The notes under the pieces were generated by a model that was given only the letters and a program-made list of their open reading frames with translations, searched no databases and was not told the DNA's origin. Position numbers and translations under genes: made by a program. A stretch of DNA of 64,000 nucleotides from Wylensekiella montiformis (lineage in GTDB: Bacteria; Bacillota; Negativicutes; Selenomonadales; Selenomonadaceae). Every line of letters begins with the position of its first letter. The first letter of the stretch is position 1. Positions 54,082 through 63,059 of the stretch are shown here, one piece after another. The stretch covers positions 186,001 through 250,000 of the forward strand of contig NZ_VUNL01000001.1 of the NCBI RefSeq assembly GCF_009697385.1, written 5' to 3'.

Positions 54082-54936
54082 TTATTTCAGAGCCTCGGCG
54101 CCACCAACGATCTCCGTGATCTCGTTGGTAATGCCGGCCTGACGTACCTTGTTGTAGTAGAGGTCCAGCTTGCCCATGAGTTCCTCCGCATTATCCGTCG
54201 CGTTGCTCATCGCGTTCATGCGGGAGCTCAGTTCGCTTGCCGCAGACTGAAGCAGCGCGGCATACACCGTCGTGTACAGATACTGCGGGAGCAGCGCGCT
54301 GAGTACTGATGCCGCATCCGGCTCATAGATGTACTCGGCGTGAACCTCTCCGGAAGCTGCCGCATCCGCCTGAAATGGCAGCAGCTGTACAACCTGAGGC
54401 TCGCAGCTGATAGCGGAGATGAACTTCGTATAAACCATCTGCACTTCCCGAATCTCACCGGTCTTGAAACGCGTGATCAGATCGCGCGCAATCTGCCGGG
54501 CATGTTCAAACACGGGACGCTCACTGATGCCGATATAGCTCTGCTCAATGGCATAGCCGCGATTTTTGAAGTGAACCACGCCTTTGCGACCAACGATGAG
54601 CATGCGGACATCCTCCTTCGTTCCGGCCAGCGCCTCAGCAGCCTTGCAGGCATTACTGGAATAGGCTCCGGCCAGTCCCTTGTCCGCCGTGACCAGCAGG
54701 ATGAGCTTCTTTCCGTCCGGGTGCTTCTCAAGCAGCGGATGGGAAAAATCCGACCCTGCACTGGCAGCGATCTCCTGAACGACCTGCATGACCTTATCGG
54801 CATAAGGGCGGTTGGCAATCGCGGCCTCCTTCGCATGGCGCAGCCGTGACGTCGCAACCATATTCATGGCGCTCGTGATCTGCTTGGTACTCTTTACGCT
54901 CCTAATGCGATGGCGGATATCCTGTAAACTAGCCAA
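54082..54936 (-). CDS. atpG: ATP synthase F1 gamma subunit (central shaft)
   Basis: 284 aa. N-terminal helix IRHRIRSVKSTKQITSAMNMVA and C-terminal helix SSRMNAMSNATDNAEEL with the DEL-like contact are the conserved coiled-coil ends. It starts at TTG with GAGGTG ahead. It turns inside the alpha-beta ring and couples to the c ring. Confidence 0.97.
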   Translation of the reverse strand: MASLQDIRHRIRSVKSTKQITSAMNMVATSRLRHAKEAAIANRPYADKVMQVVQEIAASAGSDFSHPLLEKHPDGKKLILLVTADKGLAGAYSSNACKAAEALAGTKEDVRMLIVGRKGVVHFKNRGYAIEQSYIGISERPVFEHARQIARDLITRFKTGEIREVQMVYTKFISAISCEPQVVQLLPFQADAAASGEVHAEYIYEPDAASVLSALLPQYLYTTVYAALLQSAASELSSRMNAMSNATDNAEELMGKLDLYYNKVRQAGITNEITEIVGGAEALK

Positions 54937-54955
54937 AAAGAATCACCTCGCTGCC

Positions 54956-56473
54956 TTACGCCATTTTATAGGTTACGGTTTCCTTAAACTCCTCAATCGC
55001 CTGACGAAGCTCTGCTTCCAGCGCATCATCCAGTTTCTTCTGGTCGATGATCTTCCGGCCGATCTCCGGATGCTGCGTATGCATGAACTTCAGGAAGTCC
55101 GTCTGGAATTCGACGACACGCTCGACCGGAATATCCGTCAGGAATCCTTTGACCGCCGTATAAATGACCATGACCTGATCCTGAACCAGAAGCGGACTGT
55201 ACTGCGCCTGTTTCAGCGTCTCGACCATACGCGCGCCGCGGTCCAGCTGGGCCTTTGTCGCCTTATCGAGATCCGACGCAAACTGGGAGAATGCCGCCAG
55301 TTCGCGATACTGAGCCAGATCCAGACGCATGGTGCCTGCTACCTGCTTCATCGCCTTAATCTGAGCGGAGCCGCCGACACGGGACACGGAAAGGCCCACG
55401 TTGATTGCCGGGCGGATACCGGAGTTGAACGCATCCGTTTCCAGCATGATCTGACCGTCCGTGATGGAAATGACGTTCGTCGGAATATAAGCGGAAAGGT
55501 CGCCGGCCTGCGTCTCGATGATCGGCAGCGCCGTGATGGAACCACCGCCAAGATCGTTGCTGAGCTTGGCCGCACGCTCTAAGAGACGGGAATGCAGATA
55601 GAATACATCGCCCGGATATGCCTCACGTCCTGGCGGTCTTCTGAGCAGAAGGGACATGGCGCGATAAGCTGCCGCATGCTTCGTGAGGTCATCATACACA
55701 CAAAGGCATGCCTTGCCCTGATACATAAAGTGTTCGGCCATTGCTACACCGGCATACGGCGCCAGATACTGCAGCGGCGCGCTGTCCGCGGCAGTTGCTG
55801 CCACGACGATCGTATACTTCATCGCCCCGGCCTTTTCCAGCGTCTTGACCACACGGGCTACCGTTGAAGCCTTCTGACCGATCGCGACATAGACGCAGAT
55901 GCAGTCCTGATCGTGCTGATTGAGGATCGTATCGATGGCAATCGCGGTCTTGCCGATGCCGCGGTCGCCGATGATGAGCTCACGCTGTCCGCGGCCAATC
56001 GGAACCAATGCGTCAATGGCCTTGATGCCTGTCTGCAGCGGTTCTTTAACCGGCTGGCGGTCAGCAATGCCCGGCGCATGGAACTCGACAGGGCGCGTCT
56101 TCTCAGCGCGAATCTCACCCTTGCCGTCGATAGGACGCCCGATCGCATCGACAACACGGCCGATCATCGCTTCACCGACCGGAACCTGCATGATTTTGCC
56201 CGTGCGCTTTACCTGCGATCCCTCTTTGATTTCCGTCTCACCGCCGAGCAGAACGGCGCCGACGTTGTCCTGCTCAAGGTTCAGGACCAGACCATAAATA
56301 TCGTTGCCGAAATCGAGCAGCTCGCCCGCCATCGCCTTTTCAAGGCCATGGATATGAGCGATGCCGTCGCCGATCTCGATAACTGTTCCAACATCATCCA
56401 CATTAAGGTCTATGTTATAGTTCTTAATCTGGTCTTTGATGATGGCTGTTATTTCTTCCGGATTCATTTTCAT
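54956..56473 (-). CDS. atpA: ATP synthase F1 alpha subunit
   Basis: 505 aa. Non-catalytic nucleotide site with Walker [16 protein letters not shown] near 172 and the arginine finger in [13 protein letters not shown] near 365. [12 protein letters not shown] precedes the P-loop. The N-terminal part (about 1-95) is the beta-barrel crown. The ATG has weak complementarity to the ribosome, so coupling with atpH, 24 bp upstream, may help. Confidence 0.98.
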   Translation of the reverse strand: MKMNPEEITAIIKDQIKNYNIDLNVDDVGTVIEIGDGIAHIHGLEKAMAGELLDFGNDIYGLVLNLEQDNVGAVLLGGETEIKEGSQVKRTGKIMQVPVGEAMIGRVVDAIGRPIDGKGEIRAEKTRPVEFHAPGIADRQPVKEPLQTGIKAIDALVPIGRGQRELIIGDRGIGKTAIAIDTILNQHDQDCICVYVAIGQKASTVARVVKTLEKAGAMKYTIVVAATAADSAPLQYLAPYAGVAMAEHFMYQGKACLCVYDDLTKHAAAYRAMSLLLRRPPGREAYPGDVFYLHSRLLERAAKLSNDLGGGSITALPIIETQAGDLSAYIPTNVISITDGQIMLETDAFNSGIRPAINVGLSVSRVGGSAQIKAMKQVAGTMRLDLAQYRELAAFSQFASDLDKATKAQLDRGARMVETLKQAQYSPLLVQDQVMVIYTAVKGFLTDIPVERVVEFQTDFLKFMHTQHPEIGRKIIDQKKLDDALEAELRQAIEEFKETVTYKMA

Positions 56474-56497
56474 AACTTCGCTGTCACCCCAGTTTCA

Positions 56498-57040
56498 TCA
56501 CTTATTCGCCAGTAATTCTTTTTTCAGTGTCTCAAGGCGGCCGGCAACACTGCCGTCAATCCGGCGGTCGCCAATTTTCACGACCACGCCGCCAATGAGA
56601 TCTTCATCCTCATGAAGCCTGAGCTGCACCTGTTTGCCCGTAAGCTGGGCAAGCTTGGCACGGATTGCCTCCTGCTGCCCGTCATCAGCCGGTGCTGCTG
56701 TCGTCACATCGGCGATCAGGATCCCTCTGGCCTCATTGGACAGCCTGCCATATTCTGCCTCAATGGCAGGAAGCAGGCCAAACCGCCGCTTGTCCACCAG
56801 CAGAAGCAGGAAGTGATACACATGCGGGGAAAGTTCTCCTTCAAACAGCTTCCCGATGAGCTCTTTTCTGGCTTTTGTCTCGACCTGCGGATTGGACAGA
56901 AAAGCAGAAGCAGCCGGCACCGATTCAATACCCGTGCAGACCTCCGCCAGCTCTCTTCCATACTCCACAAGCTTATCCTCTTCCCGGGCAATTTCAAAAA
57001 TCGCCTGGGCATACTTGCGTGCAAGCTGTACATTTAGCAT
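56498..57040 (-). CDS. atpH: ATP synthase delta subunit (OSCP)
   Basis: 180 aa. N-terminal six-helix domain (about 1-105; LARKYAQAIFEIA) and C-terminal region with the VVKIGDRRIDGSVAGRLETL pattern that contacts subunit b. The start overlaps atpF by 7 bases. It joins the F1 head to the peripheral stalk. Confidence 0.96.
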   Translation of the reverse strand: MLNVQLARKYAQAIFEIAREEDKLVEYGRELAEVCTGIESVPAASAFLSNPQVETKARKELIGKLFEGELSPHVYHFLLLLVDKRRFGLLPAIEAEYGRLSNEARGILIADVTTAAPADDGQQEAIRAKLAQLTGKQVQLRLHEDEDLIGGVVVKIGDRRIDGSVAGRLETLKKELLANK

Positions 57041-57537
57041 GGCAGATCACCAATCTTGTCTTTGTCCAGCTTATCGACGAATTCGCCGACCAGCTGCTCG
57101 TTCTCAGCCTTGTCCATATTCTTGGCGATGATTTTGCCCGCGGCCGCCATGGACAGCGCCACGACTTCCGCGCGAAGCTGCTCTGCCGCACGTTCGCGGT
57201 CGCGCTGAATCTCCGCAGCAGCAGCCTTTTTCATCTGCTCAATCTCGCGTTTTGCCTCGGCCCGTTTTTCCTCACGCTCCTCGCTGGCGCGCTTTTCCGC
57301 ATTGCGGACGATCGTCTCCGCCTTGGCATTGGCAGCGGCCAGCTTGGCCTTATATTCAGCCAGCATCTTATCGGCTTCCACGGCATCGGCATCAGCCTTG
57401 TCGAGACTCTCCTGAATCCTGTCCTCGCGGGCCTTGAGCATGCGGACAACCGGCTTATAAGCCACAGCGCGCAAAATGACAACCAGAATAAGGAAGTTGA
57501 GGATCTGCGCGAAGAATGTCGCGTTTAACTCTATCAA
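57034..57537 (-). CDS. atpF: ATP synthase F0 b subunit
   Basis: 167 aa. One N-terminal membrane span (about 8-27) followed by a very long charged helix rich in Ala, Glu, Lys and Arg, the peripheral stalk. It starts at TTG (MIELNATFFAQ) with GGGGG seven bases ahead. No second, b-prime copy is present. Confidence 0.95.
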   Translation of the reverse strand: MIELNATFFAQILNFLILVVILRAVAYKPVVRMLKAREDRIQESLDKADADAVEADKMLAEYKAKLAAANAKAETIVRNAEKRASEEREEKRAEAKREIEQMKKAAAAEIQRDRERAAEQLRAEVVALSMAAAGKIIAKNMDKAENEQLVGEFVDKLDKDKIGDLPC

Positions 57538-57578
57538 TTACTATGCCCCCTTTACTCGTGATGCATCAAACAAAAAGA

Positions 57579-57830
57579 TTATTTGATGAGCGGGTTGGCA
57601 TAGAGCATGATCAGGGCAACGACCGTCGCAATGATGGCCATGGACTCGATGAGGCCGACAGAAATCAGCGTATTCGTAAACAGCTTGCTCTGAGCTTCCG
57701 GCTGACGCGTAATTCCCTCGATAAAGCGGCTTGTTACCAGACCATCGCCCAGTCCTGCACCGATTGCGGCAAAACCCATGCAGAGACCTGCACCGATCAG
57801 AGCTGCTGCTACCATAATTGCGTTTTCCAT
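57579..57830 (-). CDS. atpE: ATP synthase F0 c subunit
   Basis: 83 aa. Two membrane helices joined by the RQPE loop. The second helix carries the ion-binding Glu62 followed by Ser63 (LIES). The first helix has Asp29 in GAGLGDG, where Na+ synthases usually have Gln and H+ synthases other residues. A pair of carboxylates is known from a Na+-driven c ring of Fusobacterium, which has Glu there, so the coupling ion is an open question. AAGGAGG precedes the ATG. Confidence 0.97.
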   Translation of the reverse strand: MENAIMVAAALIGAGLCMGFAAIGAGLGDGLVTSRFIEGITRQPEAQSKLFTNTLISVGLIESMAIIATVVALIMLYANPLIK

Positions 57831-57887
57831 GAAAAAATCCTCCTTAAAAATACATAAACATCAAGAACAGCTTCGTCCTTCCGGACC

Positions 57888-58565
57888 TTATGATTCTTCA
57901 CTATCTTCCTTGACTGCACCGGCAAAATACGCCATGGACAGCATCGTGAAGATAAATGCCTGCACCCCGCCGATAAAAATACTGAACGCCAGCCAGATGA
58001 CAGACGGTATCGGCATCCAGATCGGCATGAGCTTCAACAGGATGATGATCAAAATCTCTCCTGCAAGAATATTGCCGAACAGACGGAATGACAAGGTGAT
58101 TGGCTTGGCAATCTCCTCAATGGCATTAATGATGACAAACACCGGAGTCGGCTTGAAGAAGTGCGCCAGATAATGCGCCCCCTTCATGTACAGGCCCAGC
58201 GAATGAACCATCACAATGACCAGCAGGGCTAAGCCCAGTGTGGTGTTCAAGTCGTTCGTCGGCGACGACAACGTCGGGATCAGTCCCAGCCAGTTCGATA
58301 CCAGCAGGAACAGGAACAAGGAGATAATAAACGGTGCGAGAAAGCTCCCGCGTTTTCCCATTGTTCCAGCGATCTGCGCGTTCAGCCCGGTAACAATCAT
58401 TTCCAGCACATTCTGCCAGCCGGACGGCACCATTTTCAAGTTGCGCGTTGCCAGGAATGCGATAAGAATAACGATTGCCATGGTGAGCCATGTCATGCAC
58501 AGCGTCTCCCAGTTGAAGGTCAAGCCGGCAAACTGCACTACTTCGCGAACACCGATTTCATGCAT
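57888..58565 (-). CDS. atpB: ATP synthase F0 a subunit
   Basis: 225 aa with about five to six membrane spans. The essential Arg lies in LSFRLFGNILAGEI near 160, next to the ion half-channels. The opening MHEIGVREVVQF is common in Firmicute AtpB. GGAGGTAGAGG precedes the ATG. It lies between atpI and atpE. Confidence 0.96.
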   Translation of the reverse strand: MHEIGVREVVQFAGLTFNWETLCMTWLTMAIVILIAFLATRNLKMVPSGWQNVLEMIVTGLNAQIAGTMGKRGSFLAPFIISLFLFLLVSNWLGLIPTLSSPTNDLNTTLGLALLVIVMVHSLGLYMKGAHYLAHFFKPTPVFVIINAIEEIAKPITLSFRLFGNILAGEILIIILLKLMPIWMPIPSVIWLAFSIFIGGVQAFIFTMLSMAYFAGAVKEDSEES

Positions 58566-58610
58566 AACCTCTACCTCCCTACCAGGGTTCGGGGATTCCC
58601 CCGCCCATGA

Positions 58611-58991
58611 TTATTTTTTATCAGATCGTATGTTGGCCGCTATAAGGTGAACCAGTGCCAATCCATACCCCAGAAGAAGCCCCAGCGCAGTCACGGCAAA
58701 GACACGCACCGAAATCCGGGCTGCCGCGCCAAGGACTACGAAGATCGTCGTCAGACGCAGCATCAGCCCCCAGAGCATCTGCTTTTTGGCGCTGGCCGCA
58801 TCCAGACCGGCGCTTCTCCAGGTACGGTAAGCAATCGTCCATATACATACCCCGGCCGCAAGATAGCCGGCCAGCAGCGCACCGATGAGCCGACCCTCGC
58901 CCTGCATCAACAGAACGCCTCCGATCACCGCTGTGCAAACCGCCAGACTTGCCGACAGCCGCTTGACATACCCTGATAAAACTTCCTTCAT
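58611..58991 (-). CDS. atpI: ATP synthase subunit I (AtpI-like assembly factor)
   Basis: 126 aa with four membrane spans and a short basic tail. Length and position directly before atpB fit AtpI (I subunit), which helps assemble the c ring and possibly brings Mg2+. Similarity within the family is low, so assignment rests on context. GGAGGAGGAATATG overlaps the end of a short leader frame. Confidence 0.82.
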   Translation of the reverse strand: MKEVLSGYVKRLSASLAVCTAVIGGVLLMQGEGRLIGALLAGYLAAGVCIWTIAYRTWRSAGLDAASAKKQMLWGLMLRLTTIFVVLGAAARISVRVFAVTALGLLLGYGLALVHLIAANIRSDKK

Positions 58992-59260
58992 ATTCCTCCT
59001 CCGACGGCAGGCAGATTCCTGTCCATCGTCTTCGTTGAATACCGGCAGCGGCGAAACAGAAACGCTCCCCCTGTATCAGGAGCCGTCGCTTCCATCTGCG
59101 CCTGAATTTTTATTTCGACATAAAACCGCAAATCCCTTTCAGGAAACTGCTGCCCTATGTAAAAATACCATTTATTTCCTGTATTTTACGATATAAATAA
59201 AAGTTATTTATATTATCATAAATATACAGAATTGATTTATCATAATTGGTCGCAAAGATT

Positions 59261-59289
59261 ATTATATGCGATTGATTGACAGATAGCAA
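59261..59289 (-). promoter_or_regulatory. Main promoter of the atp operon
   Basis: On the minus strand TTGCTA, 17 bp, TATAAT. It lies downstream of atpZ, so atpI and the structural genes have a promoter of their own with a leader of about 260 nt. The rest of 58992-59341 is AT-rich, holds a near-palindromic A/T stretch around 59200 and only very short frames; no gene is seen. Confidence 0.7.
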
Positions 59290-59341
59290 GGTTTTTCCAA
59301 CAAAATTTAAGATACCGACAATTCAATCTTTCTTTCCGTTC

Positions 59342-59584
59342 TCAAAGCAAATTTCCCTGCTTCAGCTGCCGGTACATCGTATATATAGCTCCGGGAAATC
59401 CTACGATAATTCCGAGTAATTTCCCCGTGTATCCCAGCGCGAAGCAGGTATCGGCCAAATTGCCGAGAAATACGCAGATCCCGACAAAAACAACCAGGTA
59501 GATTCCCATTCCCCCGAGCAGGGAAAATGCCTTGAGCGCCATGCGCAGTCCTTCGTATCTGGAATCGTCATTCCGGTCAGACAT
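59342..59584 (-). CDS. atpZ: AtpZ/AtpI-family small membrane protein
   Basis: 80 aa with two membrane spans (about 22-42 and 50-68). AtpZ/AtpI-like features are GIYLVVFVGICVFLG and GKLLGIIVGFPGAIYTMYRQL. AtpZ with AtpI forms a Mg2+/Ca2+ channel in Bacillus work; here the two genes are split by the main atp promoter. AAGGGAGAAAAGG precedes the ATG. Confidence 0.85.
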   Translation of the reverse strand: MSDRNDDSRYEGLRMALKAFSLLGGMGIYLVVFVGICVFLGNLADTCFALGYTGKLLGIIVGFPGAIYTMYRQLKQGNLL

Positions 59585-59658
59585 ATCCTTTTCTCCCTTC
59601 CGGTCATGCAGCAGAATAAAGTAAAACTTATCCAGACCCTTAGCATCGGATAAAGATC

Positions 59659-59685
59659 AAGCCTCCCCCGCAGGGAAGGCTTTTT
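59659..59685 (-). terminator. Weak hairpin after wecB
   Basis: Stem aagcct with aggctt plus a few further pairs. The T run is on the plus side, so for wecB it would be a weak stop. Confidence 0.4.
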
Positions 59686-59706
59686 GCATGATCTCTTATA
59701 TCCTTT

Positions 59707-60870
59707 TCACTTGCCCATAAATACGTCTGGACGGTCTCCGGCCAGACCATAATGATAGAGAATGGCCTGAATGATCCGTCGGGAAGCCTGTCCATCTCCA
59801 TATGGATTGACAGACTCCGCCATGCGGCCGTATTCTTCTTTATCCGTCAGAAGGCGGCGCGCTTCCTTGTAGACGCGCTCGCGGTCCGTGCCGATCAGCT
59901 TGACCGTGCCGGCCTCGACGGCCTCCGGACGCTCCGTCGTATCGCGCAGCACCAGTACAGGCTTGCCAAGTGCCGGAGCCTCCTCCTGCACTCCGCCCGA
60001 ATCTGTCAGGATAAGGCAGGCACGATGCATGAGATTGGCAAACGGCTCATAATCCAGCGGATCAATCAAATGGACTTTGCTCAGGCCGCCGAGTTCTTCA
60101 TTGACGACCTCACGCACCTTCGGATTCTTATGAACGGGAAATACGATCTCTACATCGTCGAATTCCTCAGTCAGCTGACGCAGCGCCTTGTAGACATGGC
60201 GCATCGGCTCGCCGAGGTTCTCGCGGCGGTGCGTCGTGACCAGAACAATGCGCTTATGCGCGAAATCGATCTGCCGAAGCATCTCATCGTCAAAGCGAAA
60301 ATCATCGCGAACCGTATGATGCAGCGCGTCGATCACCGTGTTGCCCGTGACAAAGATGCGTTCTGCCGGAACGGATTCCGCCAGCAGATTACGCTCCGAG
60401 GTCTCTGTCGGCGCAAAATCGAGATCGGCAATGCAGCCGGTAAGCTTGCGGTTCATTTCTTCCGGGAACGGCGAATATTTATTGTGCGTACGAAGCCCTG
60501 CTTCCACATGACCGACCGGTATCTGGTGATAATAAGCAGCCAGCGCGCCGGCAAAGGTCGTCGTCGTATCGCCATGGACAAGAACCAGATCCGGCTTTTC
60601 TTCCGTCAGCACCTTATCCAGTCCCATCATCGCCTTGGAGGTAATATCAAACAAGGTCTGCCCCTGCGCCATAATATCCAGATCATGATCCGGTTTGATG
60701 GCAAAAAGATTCAGCACCTGATCCAGCATTTCGCGGTGCTGGGCAGTCACGGCTACGACCGGCGTAATCGTATCCGGATGCTTTTGAAGCTCCAGCACGA
60801 TCGGAGCCATCTTAATTGCCTCCGGTCTGGTTCCAAAGACGGTCATCACCTTGATTTTCTTCTTGTCCAT
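59707..60870 (-). CDS. wecB: UDP-N-acetylglucosamine 2-epimerase
   Basis: 387 aa from the ATG at 60870 (GAAAGGGGATTTCGA ahead; the longer frame to 60918 is less likely). Converts UDP-GlcNAc to UDP-ManNAc. Family motifs: [13 protein letters not shown] at the N-terminus, VHGDTTTTF near 95, [17 protein letters not shown] near 118, and [12 protein letters not shown] near 290. UDP-ManNAc feeds surface polysaccharides. It lies 80 bp after the WecA/TagO-type gene in the same direction. Confidence 0.96.
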   Translation of the reverse strand: MDKKKIKVMTVFGTRPEAIKMAPIVLELQKHPDTITPVVAVTAQHREMLDQVLNLFAIKPDHDLDIMAQGQTLFDITSKAMMGLDKVLTEEKPDLVLVHGDTTTTFAGALAAYYHQIPVGHVEAGLRTHNKYSPFPEEMNRKLTGCIADLDFAPTETSERNLLAESVPAERIFVTGNTVIDALHHTVRDDFRFDDEMLRQIDFAHKRIVLVTTHRRENLGEPMRHVYKALRQLTEEFDDVEIVFPVHKNPKVREVVNEELGGLSKVHLIDPLDYEPFANLMHRACLILTDSGGVQEEAPALGKPVLVLRDTTERPEAVEAGTVKLIGTDRERVYKEARRLLTDKEEYGRMAESVNPYGDGQASRRIIQAILYHYGLAGDRPDVFMGK

Positions 60871-60950
60871 TCGAAATCCCCTTTCTATAAGCAAAGGCAG
60901 GCCTGCGCCTGCCTCCACGGTCTGATTGGTTCTCTTTCCGTCAGCCAGAG

Positions 60951-62003
60951 TCAGTGCTGATGAGCGGAATGATTCATATGAAAAATACCGATCTTTTTCG
61001 CACCGAACAGAACAGCCGCCACCACCACACAGACGATGAGAATGGCAAACTGGCTGCTGACCTCCGTAAGCGCAACGGCGCTCAGGCCAAGCAGCGCACT
61101 GATCACATACATGAGCAGAACCGCCTGACGCTGACTAAAGCCCAAATCCAAAAGGCGATGATGCAGATGTCCCTTATCCGGCTTGAAAATCGGCACGCCG
61201 CCGCGATAACGGCGCACAATGGCGAACGTCGTGTCCAGAATCGGAAGTCCCAGCGCCAGAATGGGGACAATGAGCGCAATCGTGGCCGCGCTCTTCACCG
61301 CGCCGATCACCGAAATGCCGGCCAGCATATACCCGAGGAACATGCTGCCGGAATCCCCCATAAAGATCCGGGCCGGATTGAAGTTATAGTACAAAAAGCC
61401 AAACGCCGCCCCGGCCAGCGCTGCAGTCAGCACGGCCACCAGCAGAATGCCCTGCTGCAGCGCGACCAGAAAGATCGTGATGGAAGCAATCGTTGAAACC
61501 CCTGCGGCCAGACCATCCAGCCCGTCAATCAGATTGACGGTATTGGTCAGACCGACAATCCAGAAGATCGTGACAGGGATCGCCAGCCATTCCGTATAAA
61601 TGTAATCGCCAAACGGATCCGTAATGAAATCGATGCGCACATCAAAGGCAATGACCAGAACGGCCGCAGCAAGGATCTGCCCGACCAGCTTTACCTTGGC
61701 TGGCAGGTTCTTGTAATCGTCGATTACGCCGACCAGCACAATCAAGGAACCGCCGACCATCAGGCCGATCAATTCTGTCCTGACCTCCGCAGTTACCTCG
61801 ACAAAGGACAGAACGCTGAATATCGCAGCCATGAAAGCCGCATAGATTCCAATCCCGCCGATACGGGGAATCGGCTTTTTATGAACTTTTCTCGCATCGG
61901 GGGCATCCATCGCTCCCGTCCTGGCCGCCAGGAAAATCACGCCTGGCGTAATGAGCAGCGCTACTCCTGCAGCAATGACAAACGCCAACATATAATCCGG
62001 CAT
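60951..62003 (-). CDS. UDP-GlcNAc:undecaprenyl-phosphate GlcNAc-1-phosphate transferase (WecA/TagO type)
   Basis: 350 aa with about ten membrane spans, MraY superfamily. It starts lipid-linked polysaccharide synthesis. Typical features are [12 protein letters not shown] near 47, the Asp pair [15 protein letters not shown] near 90, [12 protein letters not shown] near 158 and [12 protein letters not shown] near 213. A C-terminal His-rich end (MNHSAHQH) is seen. Partner WecB lies downstream, so an N-acetylhexosamine-containing surface polymer is likely. Confidence 0.93.
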   Translation of the reverse strand: MPDYMLAFVIAAGVALLITPGVIFLAARTGAMDAPDARKVHKKPIPRIGGIGIYAAFMAAIFSVLSFVEVTAEVRTELIGLMVGGSLIVLVGVIDDYKNLPAKVKLVGQILAAAVLVIAFDVRIDFITDPFGDYIYTEWLAIPVTIFWIVGLTNTVNLIDGLDGLAAGVSTIASITIFLVALQQGILLVAVLTAALAGAAFGFLYYNFNPARIFMGDSGSMFLGYMLAGISVIGAVKSAATIALIVPILALGLPILDTTFAIVRRYRGGVPIFKPDKGHLHHRLLDLGFSQRQAVLLMYVISALLGLSAVALTEVSSQFAILIVCVVVAAVLFGAKKIGIFHMNHSAHQH

Positions 62004-62111
62004 ACAAGTCGCACCTCTTTTTCCAATCGCTTGTTGTATTCATGTTTCCATAGCAAGCCTATTTTACCGCACCGCCCAACCGGTGTCAATGAAAATCACG
62101 GGACGAAGCGC

Positions 62112-62576
62112 TTAGTCGTGAATTTCGTCCGGACGACAGGAAACAATCTGTCCATCTGTATCGTAATAGACGACACGGTCCAGCTTGGCATTCCGCAGCA
62201 TCCGGCGGCAGAGCAGGCATGGCTTGCCCGAAGCGAGTGTCCCGTCGGCGTTCACGCCGACAATATAGATGGTCGCCCCCTCCATTGCCGCCGGATCCGC
62301 ATTGATGATGGCATTCTGTTCAGCATGAACGGCCACACAGAGCTCGTAATTTTGTCCTTTCGGCACATGAAGCCGCTCTCTCTCACAAACGCCCGTATCG
62401 ATGCAGTTCGCCTCTCCGCGCGGCGCTCCGTTGTACCCGGTGCTGATGATAATCCGATCTTTGACGATGATCGCTCCATAGCGGCGGCGCAGACAGGTCG
62501 CTCTCCGGCCGACCGACCGGGCAATATCCAGAAAATACTCCGTCCAGTCCGGACGATTCTGCTTTTCACCGTTCAT
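62112..62576 (-). CDS. comEB: dCMP deaminase (ComEB-like)
   Basis: 154 aa. Start at the ATG at 62576 with GGGAGG 9 bases ahead, lying inside the end of the upstream gene. The zinc site is HAEQNAI near 100 with PCLLCRRM near 130, and the N-terminal CLRRRYGAIIVKDRIIISTGYNG is typical. Converts dCMP to dUMP for thymidylate supply. The ComEB name comes from Bacillus competence loci; no competence genes are nearby. Confidence 0.92.
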   Translation of the reverse strand: MNGEKQNRPDWTEYFLDIARSVGRRATCLRRRYGAIIVKDRIIISTGYNGAPRGEANCIDTGVCERERLHVPKGQNYELCVAVHAEQNAIINADPAAMEGATIYIVGVNADGTLASGKPCLLCRRMLRNAKLDRVVYYDTDGQIVSCRPDEIHD

Positions 62577-62982
62577 TCTTTTCATCCTCCCTGTCTTGCA
62601 AATAACGACGCCCCAGTATCACGGCAACCAGATCATCCACCGGCTCCGGCGGAACTTGCAGGGACAGCGGCAGCAAGCGCCGCCATCCCTTCGGCGGATT
62701 CGCCTTCCAGTATTCCCCGCGGGCCATCTCCGTCGTCCGGTATTCATCCACCACGCGGATGTCGAGAGACGGCAGCGCCTGCTTCAGGCGCTGCCGGGCC
62801 TGGCCGCTTGTCGTGCCGTTTCCTTCGACCAGACAGGAAAATCCGTATGCCTTATACCATCCGGCGACCTCCTGTTCCAGCCGCGCAGTTTCAATAACCT
62901 GCCGGATCAAGACCTTTCCGGTTTCATCCAGCACGGCCAGTCCGCATTTATCCCTGCCGGGATCCAGCGCTGCTATATTCAT
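62566..62982 (-). CDS. RNase H-fold protein, YqgF/RuvC-like
   Basis: 138 aa. N-terminal LDPGRDKCGLAVLD matches the first RNase H strand with its Asp. A second acid is in VEGNGTTSGQAR near 54 and a late Asp pair in DDLVAVILGRRYL near 118, so the three-acid active site seems present. It resembles YqgF (pre-16S rRNA nuclease/resolvase-like) but is not a standard YqgF or RuvC. It overlaps comEB, so coupled translation is likely. Its role is unknown. Confidence 0.72.
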   Translation of the reverse strand: MNIAALDPGRDKCGLAVLDETGKVLIRQVIETARLEQEVAGWYKAYGFSCLVEGNGTTSGQARQRLKQALPSLDIRVVDEYRTTEMARGEYWKANPPKGWRRLLPLSLQVPPEPVDDLVAVILGRRYLQDREDEKNER

Positions 62983-63000
62983 AAAGACCTCCCGTTATCC

Positions 63001-63032
63001 GAATCGAGCCGGGCAGATGCCCGGCTCGATTC
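63001..63032 (-). terminator. Hairpin between the DUF3084 and RNase H-fold genes
   Basis: Exact 15-bp complement (63001-63015 with 63018-63032); sterically the loop is probably cagatg with 13 pairs. No T tract follows, so it may reduce rather than stop read-through into the next gene. Confidence 0.6.
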
Positions 63033-63059
63033 GTTTCCCTCCAGCTGCTCTCATTCCCG

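Noticed and set aside
58988-59095. 35-codon leader frame ending on the atpI start
   Set aside because: No ribosome site and no recognisable product. It is kept only as part of the atp leader observation.
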